Shown here one piece after another: positions 6,020 through 6,417 of a stretch of 6,417 nucleotides of DNA. Position numbers and translations under genes: made by a program. The notes beneath the pieces are model-generated. The model was not told where the DNA came from. It did no database searches and saw only the letters and a list, made by a program, of their open reading frames with translations. Source of the DNA: Alphaproteobacteria bacterium UBA7488 (GTDB lineage: Bacteria; Pseudomonadota; Alphaproteobacteria; CAAHEQ01; UBA3637); the NCBI GenBank assembly GCA_002477185.1, contig DLOI01000034.1:14762-21178 (forward strand), written 5' to 3'. Position 1 is the stretch's first letter, and the number at the start of each line of letters is the position of its first letter.

Positions 6020-6106
6020 GGAAAAAATAAAGGCTTTAAAAAAAATTGAAAGGATTAAACGTTTTTGTGTTATCCCTGCAAATTTTGCCCGAGGTGTTAT
6101 TCGTGC

Positions 6107-6136
6107 TTGACTTAGACAGTTTAAAATACCTATAAT
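6107..6136 (+). promoter_or_regulatory. Near-consensus sigma70-type promoter of the plus-strand membrane-protein gene
   Basis: TTGACT (6107-6112) and a perfect TATAAT (6131-6136) are 18 nt apart. Transcription would start near 6143, about 25 nt before the ATG and just ahead of its GGAG site. It is the strongest promoter match in the window and diverges from that of the ArsC-like gene. Confidence 0.75.
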
Positions 6137-6167
6137 TAAGTATTCAAATAACGTGTGGAGAAAGAAG

Positions 6168-6417
6168 ATGCCCAAATGGAAAAAAGATTTAAAAACAGCG
6201 GCTCATCACAAAAATGAAGCCAACATTCAGGCGGATAAAACCACCGCGGAAACTGAGCATGGGGAAGTAAAAAAAACACAACCCGATACGCTGCAGAATA
6301 ACTCTGACTCTCAAACGGATGTAGATAAAACGGGCGGTATGTCCAAAAAAGTGATAATTATTGTTGTGTTGGCAATACTTGCAGCGGCGGGATTGGGCAT
6401 TAAAGCGTATTTAAAGA
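6168..6417 (+). CDS. Unrecognised single-pass membrane protein (C-terminus cut by window edge)
   Basis: The 83 visible residues comprise a polar N-terminal segment of about 57 residues, rich in K, E, D, T, Q and N and probably disordered. A basic SKK at 59-61 comes next, then one hydrophobic helix, KVIIIVVLAILAAAGLGI, at 61-78, ending at YLK near the edge. With the positive charges before the helix, the tail should be cytoplasmic and the rest of the protein, outside the window, periplasmic. This layout occurs in many bitopic envelope proteins (for example membrane-fusion, SPOR- or TPR-type proteins), and the visible part cannot decide between them. ATG 6168-6170 has GGAG 7 nt upstream and a strong promoter. 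It is the only supported protein gene on the plus strand. Confidence 0.8.
   Translation, partial: MPKWKKDLKTAAHHKNEANIQADKTTAETEHGEVKKTQPDTLQNNSDSQTDVDKTGGMSKKVIIIVVLAILAAAGLGIKAYLK

Noticed and set aside
5981..6175. 64-codon minus-strand ORF between the divergent genes
   Set aside because: It covers both candidate promoters and the start of the plus-strand gene, and has no good ribosome binding site or family resemblance.
1..6417. CRISPR array, tRNA, rRNA, insertion sequence or integrase
   Set aside because: I saw no regularly spaced repeats, tRNA-like cloverleaf, rRNA segment, transposase or terminal inverted repeats by reading both strands.

Overview
The window is AT-rich DNA packed almost entirely on the minus strand, most likely from a low-GC proteobacterium. 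The C-terminal flavokinase half of RibF resembles alphaproteobacterial RibF (a FGRR motif, an LETHIFDF-like block and a D..IAKRKLA tail). The BOF-domain periplasmic protein also fits a Gram-negative cell. A host-associated AT-rich alphaproteobacterium is my best guess, from sequence feel and not from a search.

Left part (1-3736, minus strand): a surface-polysaccharide operon running leftward out of the window. In transcription order it holds a possible 38-codon leader ORF, a family 2 glycosyltransferase, a large fusion of a nucleotidyltransferase-like domain to an APH/choline-kinase-like phosphotransferase, a small EcbF/BcbF-type HAD phosphatase, and a BcbE-type sugar nucleotidyltransferase cut by the window edge. 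The genes overlap by 22, 8 and 1 nt, so translation is probably coupled. A kinase, a phosphatase, a nucleotidyltransferase and a transferase together suggest making an activated phospho-sugar or phospho-polyol and adding it to a capsule, LPS or similar glycan. The product cannot be named from sequence. A plausible sigma70-type promoter lies about 150 nt upstream of the glycosyltransferase.

Middle (3737-4077): about 340 bp with no convincing gene. It holds a possible frameshifted small-gene remnant on the plus strand and two copies of an 11-bp AT palindrome.

Right part (4078-5968, minus strand): ribF (riboflavin kinase/FAD synthetase), a secreted BOF/YgiW-like OB-fold protein ended by a strong intrinsic terminator, and an ArsC/Spx-family thioredoxin-fold protein. 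Each has its own candidate promoter. ribF has no Shine-Dalgarno sequence, and its candidate -10 box sits where transcription would start at the ATG itself, which suggests a leaderless mRNA. From about 6107 a near-consensus promoter drives a divergent plus-strand gene for an unrecognised single-pass membrane protein, cut by the right edge.

The most interesting points are the activation cassette with a degenerate nucleotidyltransferase domain fused to a kinase, the possible coupled leader ORF, and the leaderless ribF. Nothing here proves a wholly new system.
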